Of a DNA stretch of 64,000 nt, positions 33,167-42,027 are shown in pieces. The stretch lies in NCBI RefSeq assembly GCF_016648105.1, contig NZ_JACVVE010000029.1:1-64000 (forward strand), given 5' to 3'. This DNA is from Pseudomonas sp. S31 (GTDB taxonomy: Bacteria > Pseudomonadota > Gammaproteobacteria > Pseudomonadales > Pseudomonadaceae). Position 1 is the first letter of the stretch; each line of letters begins with the position of its first letter. Position numbers and translations under genes: made by a program. Below the pieces are notes generated by a model. It did not search any database and was not told the DNA's origin. It worked only from the letters and a program-made list of their open reading frames with translations.

Positions 33167-35091
33167 ACAAGCGCCTGAGCTGGGATATCCATACCCGCAC
33201 CCAGATCATCAGCCTGGGCCCTGCGCTGCTGCTGACCCTGCTGCTGATCAGCTTTTTCACCTTCGTGCGCATCCAGGACTTGCGCCAGGAGCTCAAGCAC
33301 ACCGGGCAACTGATCGCCAACCAGCTGGCGCCGGCATCTGAGTACGGGGTGATCTCGGGCAACAATGAAGTACTGGAAGGCTTGATGCGCGCCACCCTGA
33401 GCATCCCCCACGTGCGCTTCCTGGAGGTACAGGACGGTCGCAACCACATTCTGGTGTACGTCGAGCAGTCCAACGAGAGCGCCAACCGCTCGCAACGCGT
33501 CGAAGTGTTCCAGGCACCGATCCGCCTCCAGCAGATCCGCCTAGACAGCGACTTCCTGCAGCAGAGCAAGACACCGACGCCGGCCATCGGCGACGACTAC
33601 CTGGGCCGGGTGATCGTCGGCATGTCCGATGATGCATTCAGCCAGCGCCAGCAGGAAATCGTCATCAAGGCCGGCATCCTCGCCCTCTTCGCCCTGCTGT
33701 TCACCTTCCTGCTGGCCCGCCGCCTGGCCCTGAGCCTGGCCAAGCCGATCAGCGACATGGGCCATGCGGTCAAGGCGATCCAGCAGGGCGAGTACAAGAC
33801 CCCGGTGCCGGTGGTCGACGACAGCGAACTGGGCCATCTGGCGCGGCACATCAATAACCTCGCCAATGCCCTGGAGCAGGCCAGCGCCGAGCAGAAACAG
33901 GCCATGGCGCAGTTGATCCAGGCGCGCGAGGAAGCCGAGCAGGCCAACCGCGCCAAATCCGAGTTCCTGGCCATGATGAGCCATGAGCTGCGCACACCGA
34001 TGAACGGTGTGCTGGGCATGCTGCAACTGCTCGAAACCACCCAGCTGACCAGCGAGCAGGCCGACTATGCGGCAGTGGCCAGCGAATCGACCGGGCACCT
34101 GCTCAAGGTGATCAACGACATTCTCGATTTCTCGCGGATCGAACGCACGACCCTTGAGTTCGAGCATATCGACTTCGACCTCGGCGAACTGATCGCCAAC
34201 AGCGTGCAGTCGTTCCAGCACAGCGCCCAACAGCGCGGCCTGGGCCTTTACCTGCAGCTGCCGACCGACGAGGCGCAGCCCAAGGTGGTCGGTGACCCGA
34301 CGCGGATCCGCCAGATCCTGCTGAACCTGATCGGCAACGCGCTCAAGTTCACCGAGCGAGGCCAGGTGGAGGTAGAGGCGCACTGGCAGTTGCTCGATCG
34401 CCAATTGCTATGGTTCACCTGTAGCGTGCGCGACACCGGAATCGGCATCGATGGCGAGCGTCTGGAAATGATGTTCGTCGCCTTCCAGCAGGCCGACAGC
34501 TCGATCTCGCGCCGCTACGGCGGTACCGGCCTGGGCCTGTCGATCGCGCGGACCCTGGCCGAGCGCATGGGTGGCAAGCTACGGGGCGAGAGCCGCGAAG
34601 GCCTGGGTTCGACCTTCACCCTGGAAATCCCCCTGCCCCTGGCCAACCTCACGCCTGCCCCACTGCCCCTCGCCACGCCAGGCGCGTGGGCGATGGCTGA
34701 GCACGGCCCGGTGCTGCTGGTGGAGGACAACCCGGTCAACCAGAGCGTGATCGAGGCCATGCTGCGTAGCCTGGGCCTGCAGGTGCAGGTGGCCCAGGAC
34801 GGCCTCGAAGCGGTCGAGCGAGTCGGCCAGCAGCGTTTTGCCGCAGTACTGATGGACTGCCGCCTGCCGCACATGGACGGCTACGAGGCTACGCGGCGCA
34901 TCCGTCAGCTGCCAGGCTGCAGCGCGCTACCGATCATCGCCCTGACCGCCAATGCGCTGGAGGGCGATCGGGAACGCTGCATGGCCGCCGGCATGAGCGA
35001 TTACCTGAGCAAACCCTTCCGCCGCACGGAGTTGCAGCGGATACTGCAACGCTGGCTACCTGCCCAGGCAGCGCCGGCTGGCGATAAATGA
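33163..35091 (+). CDS. Hybrid histidine kinase (PA1611-like position, next to fabA)
   Basis: 642 residues: membrane helix at about 18-36, a periplasmic sensor of about 125 residues, second helix at about 168-186, HAMP (about 187-240), and coiled linker. HisKA follows with SHELRTP and phospho-acceptor H274, then a catalytic ATPase domain with N392 and motifs DTGIGID and GGTGLGLS. The C-terminal receiver has D565 in LMDCRLPHMDG. It lacks a Hpt domain, so it probably needs a separate phosphotransfer protein. P. aeruginosa PA1611, also beside fabA, is a hybrid kinase acting with RetS/GacS, a useful positional parallel rather than proof. It overlaps the binding-protein gene by 4 bases. Confidence 0.92.
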   Translation: MNKRLSWDIHTRTQIISLGPALLLTLLLISFFTFVRIQDLRQELKHTGQLIANQLAPASEYGVISGNNEVLEGLMRATLSIPHVRFLEVQDGRNHILVYVEQSNESANRSQRVEVFQAPIRLQQIRLDSDFLQQSKTPTPAIGDDYLGRVIVGMSDDAFSQRQQEIVIKAGILALFALLFTFLLARRLALSLAKPISDMGHAVKAIQQGEYKTPVPVVDDSELGHLARHINNLANALEQASAEQKQAMAQLIQAREEAEQANRAKSEFLAMMSHELRTPMNGVLGMLQLLETTQLTSEQADYAAVASESTGHLLKVINDILDFSRIERTTLEFEHIDFDLGELIANSVQSFQHSAQQRGLGLYLQLPTDEAQPKVVGDPTRIRQILLNLIGNALKFTERGQVEVEAHWQLLDRQLLWFTCSVRDTGIGIDGERLEMMFVAFQQADSSISRRYGGTGLGLSIARTLAERMGGKLRGESREGLGSTFTLEIPLPLANLTPAPLPLATPGAWAMAEHGPVLLVEDNPVNQSVIEAMLRSLGLQVQVAQDGLEAVERVGQQRFAAVLMDCRLPHMDGYEATRRIRQLPGCSALPIIALTANALEGDRERCMAAGMSDYLSKPFRRTELQRILQRWLPAQAAPAGDK

Positions 35092-35101
35092 TAAAGTGCG
35101 A

Positions 35102-35116
35102 CAGTCTTAAAGACTG
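35102..35116. repeat. 15-base palindrome between the kinase and fabA
   Basis: CAGTCTT A AAGACTG, 7-base arms, 10 bases after the hybrid-kinase stop. It could be a protein-binding site or a terminator stem without U-tract. Confidence 0.5.
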
Positions 35117-35151
35117 GACAGGACCCAATTCGGCCCTGAAAATAGACGTTT

Positions 35152-35189
35152 CAGTGCACACCTGTACTTCTTTCGCCAGGTGCGCTGTG
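35152..35189. promoter_or_regulatory. Imperfect inverted repeat upstream of fabA
   Basis: CAGTGCACACCTG faces CAGGTGCGCTGTG, about 10 of 13 positions pairing, separated by 12 bases. It is 113-150 bases before the fabA ATG. Possibly part of the fabAB promoter control (DesT is known to act on fabAB in P. aeruginosa), but no specific site was matched. Confidence 0.35.
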
Positions 35190-35302
35190 ACTTTCACCAC
35201 AACGCAATAGTCTACCTGTAGGCTGCCGCCCCGGGCTGATATGCACTCCGGGCCGGCCGGGAAGATTCATCCCCTGCCACAGGGGGTTATTGAGGAGCTC
35301 GC

Positions 35303-35818
35303 ATGACCAAACAACACGCCTTTACTCGGGAAGACCTGCTGCGCTGCAGTCGCGGTGAGCTGTTCGGCCCAGGTAATGCGCAACTGCCCGCCCCGAACAT
35401 GCTGATGGTCGATCGCATCACCCACATCAGCGAGGAAGGCGGCAAGTACGGCAAAGGTGAATTGGTCGCCGAGCTGGATATCACCCCGGACCTGTGGTTC
35501 TTCGCCTGCCACTTCGAGGGCGACCCGGTGATGCCAGGCTGCCTGGGCCTCGATGCCATGTGGCAGCTGGTCGGTTTCTTCCTCGGCTGGCAGGGCCTGC
35601 CAGGCCGCGGTCGTGCGCTGGGTTCGGGCGAAGTGAAATTCTTTGGCCAGGTACTGCCCACCGCCAAGAAAGTCACCTACAACATTCACATCAAGCGCGT
35701 CCTGAAGGGCAAGCTGAACATGGCCATCGCCGATGGCTCGGTCAGCGTCGATGGCCGCGAGATCTACACTGCCGAAGGCCTGCGGGTCGGCGTGTTCACC
35801 TCCACTGACAATTTCTAA
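35303..35818 (+). CDS. fabA: FabA, 3-hydroxydecanoyl-ACP dehydratase/isomerase
   Basis: 171 residues with the FabA hotdog fold: FFACHFEGDPVMPGCLGLDAMWQ contains the catalytic His (in CHFEGDPVMPG) and the Asp near GLDAMW. It dehydrates 3-hydroxydecanoyl-ACP and isomerises the double bond, the branch point to unsaturated fatty acids. fabB starts 11 bases downstream, and the two form the standard Pseudomonas fabAB operon. AGGAG precedes the ATG. Confidence 0.98.
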   Translation: MTKQHAFTREDLLRCSRGELFGPGNAQLPAPNMLMVDRITHISEEGGKYGKGELVAELDITPDLWFFACHFEGDPVMPGCLGLDAMWQLVGFFLGWQGLPGRGRALGSGEVKFFGQVLPTAKKVTYNIHIKRVLKGKLNMAIADGSVSVDGREIYTAEGLRVGVFTSTDNF

Positions 35819-35829
35819 GGGTTATTCGC

Positions 35830-37050
35830 ATGCGCCGCGTCGTTATCACTGGTCTGGGCATCGTTTCGTGCCTGGGCAATGACAAAGCTACCGTCACCGA
35901 AAACCTGCGCAACAGCCGTCCGGGTATCCGTTACAACCCGGAATACAAGGAACAGGGGCTGCGTAGCCAGGTTTCCGGCTCCATCGACCTCAACCTCGAA
36001 GAACTGATCGACCGCAAGGTCTACCGCTTCGTCGGCCACGCCGCTGCCTACGCCTACCTGGCGATGCAGGACGCGATCAAGGACGCCGGCCTGAGCGAAG
36101 AGCAGGTTTCCAACCCACGTACCGGCCTGGTGGCTGGCTCCGGCGGCGCCTCGACCCTGAACCAGATGGAAGCGCTGGATACCCTGCGCGAAAAAGGCGT
36201 CAAGCGTGTCGGCCCGTACCGCGTAACCCGCACCATGGGCAGCACCGTGTCGGCGTGCCTGGCCACTCCGTTCAAGATCAAGGGCCTGAACTACTCGATC
36301 TCGTCGGCCTGCGCCACCTCGGCACACTGCATCGGCACCGCCCTGGAGCAGATCCAGTGGGGCAAGCAGGACATCGTCTTCGCCGGTGGCGGTGAAGAAG
36401 AGCACTGGAGCCAGTCGTTCCTGTTCGACGCCATGGGCGCCCTGTCGACCAAGCGCAACGAAACCCCGGAGCTGGCCTCGCGTGCCTACGACGCCGACCG
36501 TGATGGCTTCGTCATCGCCGGCGGTGGCGGCATGGTCGTGGTCGAGGAGCTGGAACACGCCCTCGCCCGCGGCGCCAAGATCTACGCCGAGATCGTCGGC
36601 TACGGCGCGACCTCCGACGGCTACGACATGGTCGCCCCGAGCGGCGAAGGTGCCATTCGCTGCATGCAGCAGGCGCTGTCCACCGTCGACACCCCGATCG
36701 ACTACCTGAACACCCACGGCACCTCGACCCCGGTCGGCGACGTTGCCGAGATCAAGGGTGTTCGCGCAGTGTTTGGCGACAAGGCACCGAAGATCAGCTC
36801 GACCAAGAGCCTGTCGGGCCACTCGCTGGGTGCTGCCGGCGTACACGAGGCGATCTACTGCCTGCTGATGATGGAGAACAACTTCATCGCCGGTTCCGCC
36901 AACATCGACGAACTGGACCCGGAGGTCGCCGACCTGCCGATCCTGCGCAAGACCGAAGAAAACGCCAAGATCGACACGGTCATGAGCAACAGCTTCGGCT
37001 TCGGCGGCACCAATGCCACCCTGGTGCTCAAGCGCTGGGAAGGCAAGTAA
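35830..37050 (+). CDS. fabB: FabB, 3-ketoacyl-ACP synthase I
   Basis: 406 residues, full-length beta-ketoacyl-ACP synthase. The active-site Cys is in SSACATSAHCIG, the two His are in NTHGTSTPVGD and SGHSLGAAGVHE, and the Lys is in STKSLSGHSLG. It extends acyl chains and is needed to elongate unsaturated fatty acids. TAAGGGTT ribosome-binding context; translated with fabA. Confidence 0.98.
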   Translation: MRRVVITGLGIVSCLGNDKATVTENLRNSRPGIRYNPEYKEQGLRSQVSGSIDLNLEELIDRKVYRFVGHAAAYAYLAMQDAIKDAGLSEEQVSNPRTGLVAGSGGASTLNQMEALDTLREKGVKRVGPYRVTRTMGSTVSACLATPFKIKGLNYSISSACATSAHCIGTALEQIQWGKQDIVFAGGGEEEHWSQSFLFDAMGALSTKRNETPELASRAYDADRDGFVIAGGGGMVVVEELEHALARGAKIYAEIVGYGATSDGYDMVAPSGEGAIRCMQQALSTVDTPIDYLNTHGTSTPVGDVAEIKGVRAVFGDKAPKISSTKSLSGHSLGAAGVHEAIYCLLMMENNFIAGSANIDELDPEVADLPILRKTEENAKIDTVMSNSFGFGGTNATLVLKRWEGK

Positions 37051-37070
37051 GACGCTGCTGCGGTAATCGA

Positions 37071-37102
37071 AAACGCCCCGACTGGTTCGGGGCGTTTTTA
37101 TT
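37071..37102 (+). terminator. Rho-independent terminator of fabAB
   Basis: Stem AACGCCCCG / CGGGGCGTT with loop ACTGGTT, then TTTTT, 22 bases after the fabB stop. Confidence 0.9.
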
Positions 37103-37106
37103 TGTG

Positions 37107-37141
37107 TTGCCTGTGCCCCGCGAAGAGGCCGGCACAGGCAA
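37107..37141 (-). terminator. Inverted repeat serving the convergent amidohydrolase gene
   Basis: TTGCCTGTGCC ... GGCACAGGCAA, about 11-base arms around CCGCGAAGAGGCC. It lies immediately before the amidohydrolase stop (37142). It resembles a degenerate REP arm and may end minus-strand transcription. Confidence 0.5.
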
Positions 37142-38146
37142 CTACCGGATTTTGGGCAACACCGCCAGAAAATTATCTCTGGCCACCTTCCTGGCCACTG
37201 CCTCCGGCAAGGCATCCAGAAACGGCTTGAACCCGTGCATCTGTTCACCCAGGCTGGAGAACTTGCCTACCACATCCGACCCCAGCATGAAGCGCTCGGG
37301 GTGCTTCTCGACCAACGCCAGCCATGCCTTGCGAGGCACACCCTGCTCATCCAGCAGGTACGGCTCGAGCATGCTCCATGACAAATCGATATACAGGTTC
37401 GGGTAATCCTCCAGAAGCCGTGTCAGCACCGGCAGCAGGAAGTCCATCTGCGTCTGGTGCCGGTGGATCTCCATGCTGCTGCCGGCATGCGCCCAGATGA
37501 AACGGGTATGCGGATGGTTGCGCAGCGGCTCCTCGATCTCGGCCAGGTACAATGGGTTGCGCTCACGCTTGGAGGTGATGTTGGAGTGCAACAGCACAGG
37601 CAGGTCGCGCTCGGCCGCCAGGTGATAGATCCGCGTCATCGCCTCGTTGTTGGCCCGCGGCGTGTCCCCGCTGGTCAGCGCCGTCAGGTCGTCGTGGCGG
37701 GTAAATACCTCGCCGATGCCCTGCCATAGCCCAGGATTGAGGTCGAGCATGCGCTCGATATGGTTGGCAGCATTCTTGTCCACCGGATTGAACCCGGACA
37801 GGAACGGATGGAAACGCTTGCGTTGTTCGGCAGGCAGCTGCCCCAGAGCTGCAGCCACATACACATCGGTGGCGCTGTACCAGTAGGCGTCGGCATCGTC
37901 GCCCGCGTAATAGCGCGGGCGCTTGGGCTCGTCCTCATGCCATTTCTTGGCCACCGGAATGCCAGAGATCATCGATTGCTCGACCCCCGCCGCATCCATG
38001 GCCGCGATAAGCGCCGGCATACCTTCGCTTTCCTGGAAGAAATCCACGTAGTGCAAGTGGGCGTCGCTGTAGCGGTACTCACGGGCCTGCGCGGCCTGGC
38101 ACAGCCCTGCGCACAACAACAGGCTGGCCAGTGCTTTGACGATCAT
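37142..38146 (-). CDS. Secreted amidohydrolase-family protein
   Basis: 334 residues with a signal peptide of about 21 (LCQAAQA). The mature protein starts with the metal-binding DAHLHYVDFF (H-x-H), and further His/Asp motifs of the Amidohydro_2 family are seen (VLLHSNIT, FIWAHAG, FMLGSDVVGK). Periplasmic or exported members act on varied lactones, carboxylates or amides; the substrate is unknown. It is convergent with fabB. Confidence 0.85.
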   Translation of the reverse strand: MIVKALASLLLCAGLCQAAQAREYRYSDAHLHYVDFFQESEGMPALIAAMDAAGVEQSMISGIPVAKKWHEDEPKRPRYYAGDDADAYWYSATDVYVAAALGQLPAEQRKRFHPFLSGFNPVDKNAANHIERMLDLNPGLWQGIGEVFTRHDDLTALTSGDTPRANNEAMTRIYHLAAERDLPVLLHSNITSKRERNPLYLAEIEEPLRNHPHTRFIWAHAGSSMEIHRHQTQMDFLLPVLTRLLEDYPNLYIDLSWSMLEPYLLDEQGVPRKAWLALVEKHPERFMLGSDVVGKFSSLGEQMHGFKPFLDALPEAVARKVARDNFLAVLPKIR

Positions 38147-38262
38147 CGGGCAATTTCCTTATGCGGGTATGAAAAGGGTAGACCGACCGTCAAGCGCAGC
38201 GGTTCAGCATTGCCAGGCAACCCGCTATGCTGGGTGCATTTCCTCCCAGCCTGGAGACCGTC

Positions 38263-39126
38263 ATGAGCAGCCCCCTGGTCATTCGCCCTCGCGCCGAGTC
38301 GGTCGAGGGCCAGCCGATCCTGCGCCCGTTGCCCTCGGCCCAGTGCCGTAGTGTCGGGCCGTTCGTGTTCTTCGACCACATGCTCGAAACCGGCTATGCC
38401 CCCGGCAGCGGCATGGACATCCGCCAGCACCCGCACATTGGCCTGTCCACGCTGACCTACCTGTTCGAGGGCGTCATCCAGCACAAGGACAGCCTGGGTT
38501 CCGACCAGCGCGTGCTGCCCGGTGACGTCAGCTGGATGACTGCCGGACGCGGCGTGGCGCATGTCGAGCGCACACCGGTCGATGCCGTTGCCCAGGGCTC
38601 GCGGCTGCATGGCCTGCAGGTATGGCTGGCATCGCCGCGCGAGGCCGAGCAGGGTGAGCCCAGCTACAGCCATCACCCTGCCGCCAGCTTGCCGGTGAGC
38701 GACAATCTGGGGGTACGCATCTGCATGATCGCCGGCAGTGGCTTCTGCCTGGAGTCGCCCGTGCCGGTGCTCTCCCCTACCCTGTATGCCCACGTGCAGA
38801 TGCAACCGGCGACCACCTTGCTGGTGCCGAACGAGCATGCGCAGCGGGCATTGTATCTGCTCGATGGGGAGCTGCTGATGGACGACGAGCAGGTCGAGCC
38901 TTGCAGCCTGATCGTGCTGCCAGAGGGGCAAGAAGTCACGCTGTATGCGGATGATGACTGCCAGCTGGTACTGATTGGCGGTGCGCCGCTGGATGGGCCG
39001 AGGCGGATGAACTGGAATTTCGTGGCCAGTGATCCTGAGGTGATCGAACAGGCTCGGGTCCGGTGGGCGGCGGGGGACTGGCCGGTAGTGCCGGGGGAAA
39101 GCGCGAGGATCGAGCTGCCACGCTAG
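38263..39126 (+). CDS. Pirin-family cupin protein
   Basis: 287 residues from the ATG at 38263 with GGAG before it. The N-terminal cupin has the metal-binding signature DIRQHPHIGLSTLTYLFEG and HKDSLGS; a second C-terminal cupin-like barrel follows. Bacterial pirins are Fe-binding; some have quercetinase activity and others regulate metabolism. The exact role is not evident. A start 36 bases upstream was not chosen. Confidence 0.88.
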   Translation: MSSPLVIRPRAESVEGQPILRPLPSAQCRSVGPFVFFDHMLETGYAPGSGMDIRQHPHIGLSTLTYLFEGVIQHKDSLGSDQRVLPGDVSWMTAGRGVAHVERTPVDAVAQGSRLHGLQVWLASPREAEQGEPSYSHHPAASLPVSDNLGVRICMIAGSGFCLESPVPVLSPTLYAHVQMQPATTLLVPNEHAQRALYLLDGELLMDDEQVEPCSLIVLPEGQEVTLYADDDCQLVLIGGAPLDGPRRMNWNFVASDPEVIEQARVRWAAGDWPVVPGESARIELPR

Positions 39127-39143
39127 AGGGGCCGCTTTGCGGC

Positions 39144-39225
39144 CCTTCGCGGCGCAAGGCCGCTCCTACAGGGCGTTGCGCAGCCTGTGCCACGGGCCTG
39201 CAGGAGCGGCCTTGCGCCGCGATGG
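39144..39225. repeat. REP inverted pair, GGCGCAAGGCCGC type
   Basis: Two inverted copies of a REP variant: CGGCGCAAGGCCGCTCCTACAG and its near-inverse CTGCAGGAGCGGCCTTGCGCCG. They share the CTCCTACAG tail but have a different palindrome from the 9951 and 44344 copies. Located between pirin and the dienelactone hydrolase genes. Confidence 0.85.
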
Positions 39226-39247
39226 ACTGCGAAGCAGTCCCCCACAA

Positions 39248-39973
39248 TCAACGCTGGAACACTTCACCAAGCAGATTGTGCATCGAACGGAAGGCCCGCT
39301 CGGACGTACGGCGATCGTATTGCATCTTGCCCGGCACGTTGGCGTTCGGGTCAGTGAACGAATGCACCGCACCGCCGTAGCTGAGCAGTTGCCAGTCGAC
39401 CTTGGCGGCATTCATCTCGTCCTCGAAGGCCGGCAGTTGCTCCTTCGGCACCAGCGGATCGGCAGCGCCGTGCAGCACCAGCACCGAGCCCTTGATTCGC
39501 TTGGCGTCTTCGGGGTTCGGCGTATCCAGAGTCCCGTGGAACGATACCGCCGCCTTCAGGTCGGCGCCGGTACGCGCCAGCTCCAGCGCACAGCAACCGC
39601 CGAAGCAGAAACCGAACGCAGCGACCTTGCCCGGCTCGAGCAACGCCTTGGACTGCCCCAGCAACTGCGACAGGGCCTCCTGCATGCGCTTGCGCAGCTC
39701 GGCACGGTCATTTTTCAACGGCATCATCGCCGCCCCTGCTTCGTCGCCATTGGACGGACGCACACCCTGCCCGTAGAGGTCGGCAATCAGTACCACGTAA
39801 CCCTTCTCGGCCACTTCCTTGGCGATGCGCTCGGCGCCCTCGCTAATGCCCATCCAGTTCGGGGCCATCACCAGGCCTGGGCGGTTCAGCGCACCTGGCT
39901 CATAGACCAGACGGCTTTCATAGGTCCTGCCGGACAGGTGATAGACCAACGATTCGACGATTACCTTGCTCAT
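39248..39973 (-). CDS. Dienelactone hydrolase family protein
   Basis: 241 residues from the ATG at 39973. The catalytic triad of the DLH family is visible: Cys in GFCFGG (residue 123), Asp in GAADPLVP and His in AVHSFTDP. The substrate is probably a dienelactone-like or other ester/lactone. A six-residue longer start is possible. Confidence 0.9.
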   Translation of the reverse strand: MSKVIVESLVYHLSGRTYESRLVYEPGALNRPGLVMAPNWMGISEGAERIAKEVAEKGYVVLIADLYGQGVRPSNGDEAGAAMMPLKNDRAELRKRMQEALSQLLGQSKALLEPGKVAAFGFCFGGCCALELARTGADLKAAVSFHGTLDTPNPEDAKRIKGSVLVLHGAADPLVPKEQLPAFEDEMNAAKVDWQLLSYGGAVHSFTDPNANVPGKMQYDRRTSERAFRSMHNLLGEVFQR

Positions 39974-40012
39974 CAAGCACTCCTTAGGCACTTTTCATTC
40001 AAACGCCGTCAT

Positions 40013-40039
40013 GAAAAAAGCCCGCCGAAGCGGGCTTTC
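40013..40039 (-). terminator. Rho-independent terminator of htpG
   Basis: Minus strand: AAAGCCCGC TTCG GCGGGCTTT followed by TTTC, 13-39 bases after the htpG stop. Confidence 0.85.
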
Positions 40040-40051
40040 CATCACATCAAC

Positions 40052-41956
40052 TCAAGCAGACAGCTCGACCAACAGCTTGTTCAGGCGACGAACGTAGGCC
40101 GCCGGGTCCTTCAGGCTGTCACCGGCCGCCAGGGCCGCCTGGTCGAAGAGGATGTGCGACAGTTCGGCGAAGCGGTCTTCGCTCTGCTCGTTGTTCAGCT
40201 TCTCGATCAGCGGGTGGGTCGGGTTGAATTCGAAGATCGGCTTGGAGTCCGGCACCTTCTGCCCGCTGGCTTCGAGAATCTGGCGCATCTGCACGCCCAG
40301 GTCCTGCTCGCCGATCGCCAGGATCGCCGGCGAGTCGGTCAGGCGGTGGGAAACACGCACCTCGGCGACGCTGTCACCCAGCGCACCCTTGAGGCGCTCG
40401 ACCAGGCCTTCCTTGTCCTTGGCGACTTCTTCCTGGGCCTTCTTATCTTCCTCGGAGTCGAGGTTGCCAAGGTCCAGATCGCCGCGGGCGACGTCGACGA
40501 ACTGCTTGCCGTCGAACTCGCTCAGGTAGCTCATCAGCCACTCGTCGATACGGTCGGTCAGCAGCAGGACCTCGATGCCTTTCTTGCGGAAAACCTCCAG
40601 GTGCGGGCTGTTCTTGACCTGCGCGTAGGACTCGCCGGTGAGGTAGTAGATCTTGTCCTGGCCTTCCTTGGCACGGGCCAGGTAGTCGGCCAGGGCGACG
40701 CTCTGCTCGCCGCTGTCGTCCTGGGTGGAGGCGAAGCGCAGCAGACCGGCGATCTTCTCCTTGTTGGCGAAGTCTTCGGCCGGGCCTTCCTTCAGCACCT
40801 GGCCGAAGTTCCTCCAGAAGCCCTTGTACTGCTCTGGCTCGTTCTTCGCCAGCTTCTCCAGCATGTCCAGCACGCGCTTGGTCAACGCGGTCTTCATCGA
40901 ATCGATGACCGGGTCCTTCTGCAGGATCTCGCGGGACACGTTCAGCGACAGGTCGTTGGAGTCGACCACACCCTTGATGAAGCGCAGGTACAGCGGCAGG
41001 AACGACTCGGCCTGGTCCATGATGAACACACGCTGCACGTACAGCTTCAGGCCGCGTGGCGCTTCGCGCTGGTACAGGTCGAACGGCGCCCGGCCCGGCA
41101 CGTACAGCAGCGAGCTGTATTCGAGCTTGCCCTCGACCTTGTTGTGGCTCCAGGCCAGCGGGTTTTCGAAATCATGGCCGATGTGCTTGTAGAACTCCTG
41201 GTATTCCTCGTCCTTGATCTCGGTACGCGGACGGGTCCACAGCGCACTGGCGCGGTTGACGGTTTCCCACTCCAGCGCGGGTTGCTCCTCGCCTTCGGCG
41301 GCGGCTTGCTCTTTCGGCAGCTGGATCGGCAGGGCGATATGGTCAGAGTACTTCTTGACCACGTTGCGCAGGCGCCAGCCATCGGCGAACTCCTGCTCGT
41401 CCTTCTTCAGGTGCAGGACGATGCGCGTGCCGCGTTGCGGCTTGTCGATGGTGGCGACTTCGAACTCACCCTCGCCCTTGGACGACCAGTGCACGCCTTC
41501 GGACGCCGGCTGGCCGGCACGGCGGCTGTACACGTCGACCTTGTCGGCGACGATGAAGGCCGAGTAGAAGCCCACGCCGAACTGGCCGATCAGGTGCGAG
41601 TCCTTCTTCTGGTCACCGGTCAGGTTCTTCATGAAGTCGGCGGTGCCGGACTTGGCGATGGTACCCAGGTGGGCGATGACGTCCTCACGGCTCATGCCGA
41701 TGCCGTTGTCCTCGAGGGTCACGGTACCGGCTTCCTTGTCGAAGCTCAGGCGGATCTTCAGGTCGGCGTCACCCTCGAACAGTTCCGGCTTTGCCAGGGC
41801 CTCGAAGCGCAGCTTGTCGGAGGCGTCGGAAGCGTTGGAGATCAGCTCGCGGAGGAAGATCTCCTTGTTCGAGTACAGGGAATGGATCATGAGGTGCAGC
41901 AGTTGCTTCACCTCGGTCTGGAAGCCCAGGGTTTCTTTTTGAGTCTCCACACTCAT
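40052..41956 (-). CDS. htpG: HtpG, Hsp90-family chaperone
   Basis: 634 residues from the ATG at 41956. N-terminal GHKL ATPase motifs are FLRELISNASDASDKLRF, DNGIGMSRED and GQFGVGFYSAF. Middle and C-terminal dimerisation domains follow (ending AYVRRLNKLLVELSA). It assists folding of client proteins under stress. An upstream in-frame Met extension of 16 residues was rejected. Confidence 0.98.
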   Translation of the reverse strand: MSVETQKETLGFQTEVKQLLHLMIHSLYSNKEIFLRELISNASDASDKLRFEALAKPELFEGDADLKIRLSFDKEAGTVTLEDNGIGMSREDVIAHLGTIAKSGTADFMKNLTGDQKKDSHLIGQFGVGFYSAFIVADKVDVYSRRAGQPASEGVHWSSKGEGEFEVATIDKPQRGTRIVLHLKKDEQEFADGWRLRNVVKKYSDHIALPIQLPKEQAAAEGEEQPALEWETVNRASALWTRPRTEIKDEEYQEFYKHIGHDFENPLAWSHNKVEGKLEYSSLLYVPGRAPFDLYQREAPRGLKLYVQRVFIMDQAESFLPLYLRFIKGVVDSNDLSLNVSREILQKDPVIDSMKTALTKRVLDMLEKLAKNEPEQYKGFWRNFGQVLKEGPAEDFANKEKIAGLLRFASTQDDSGEQSVALADYLARAKEGQDKIYYLTGESYAQVKNSPHLEVFRKKGIEVLLLTDRIDEWLMSYLSEFDGKQFVDVARGDLDLGNLDSEEDKKAQEEVAKDKEGLVERLKGALGDSVAEVRVSHRLTDSPAILAIGEQDLGVQMRQILEASGQKVPDSKPIFEFNPTHPLIEKLNNEQSEDRFAELSHILFDQAALAAGDSLKDPAAYVRRLNKLLVELSA

Positions 41957-42027
41957 GGTCTTCAAAACTCCGATCTGATGGCAGTTATCGCCTGGCGGCC
42001 CCACTGGCCTGCTTTAACGGCGGGATG

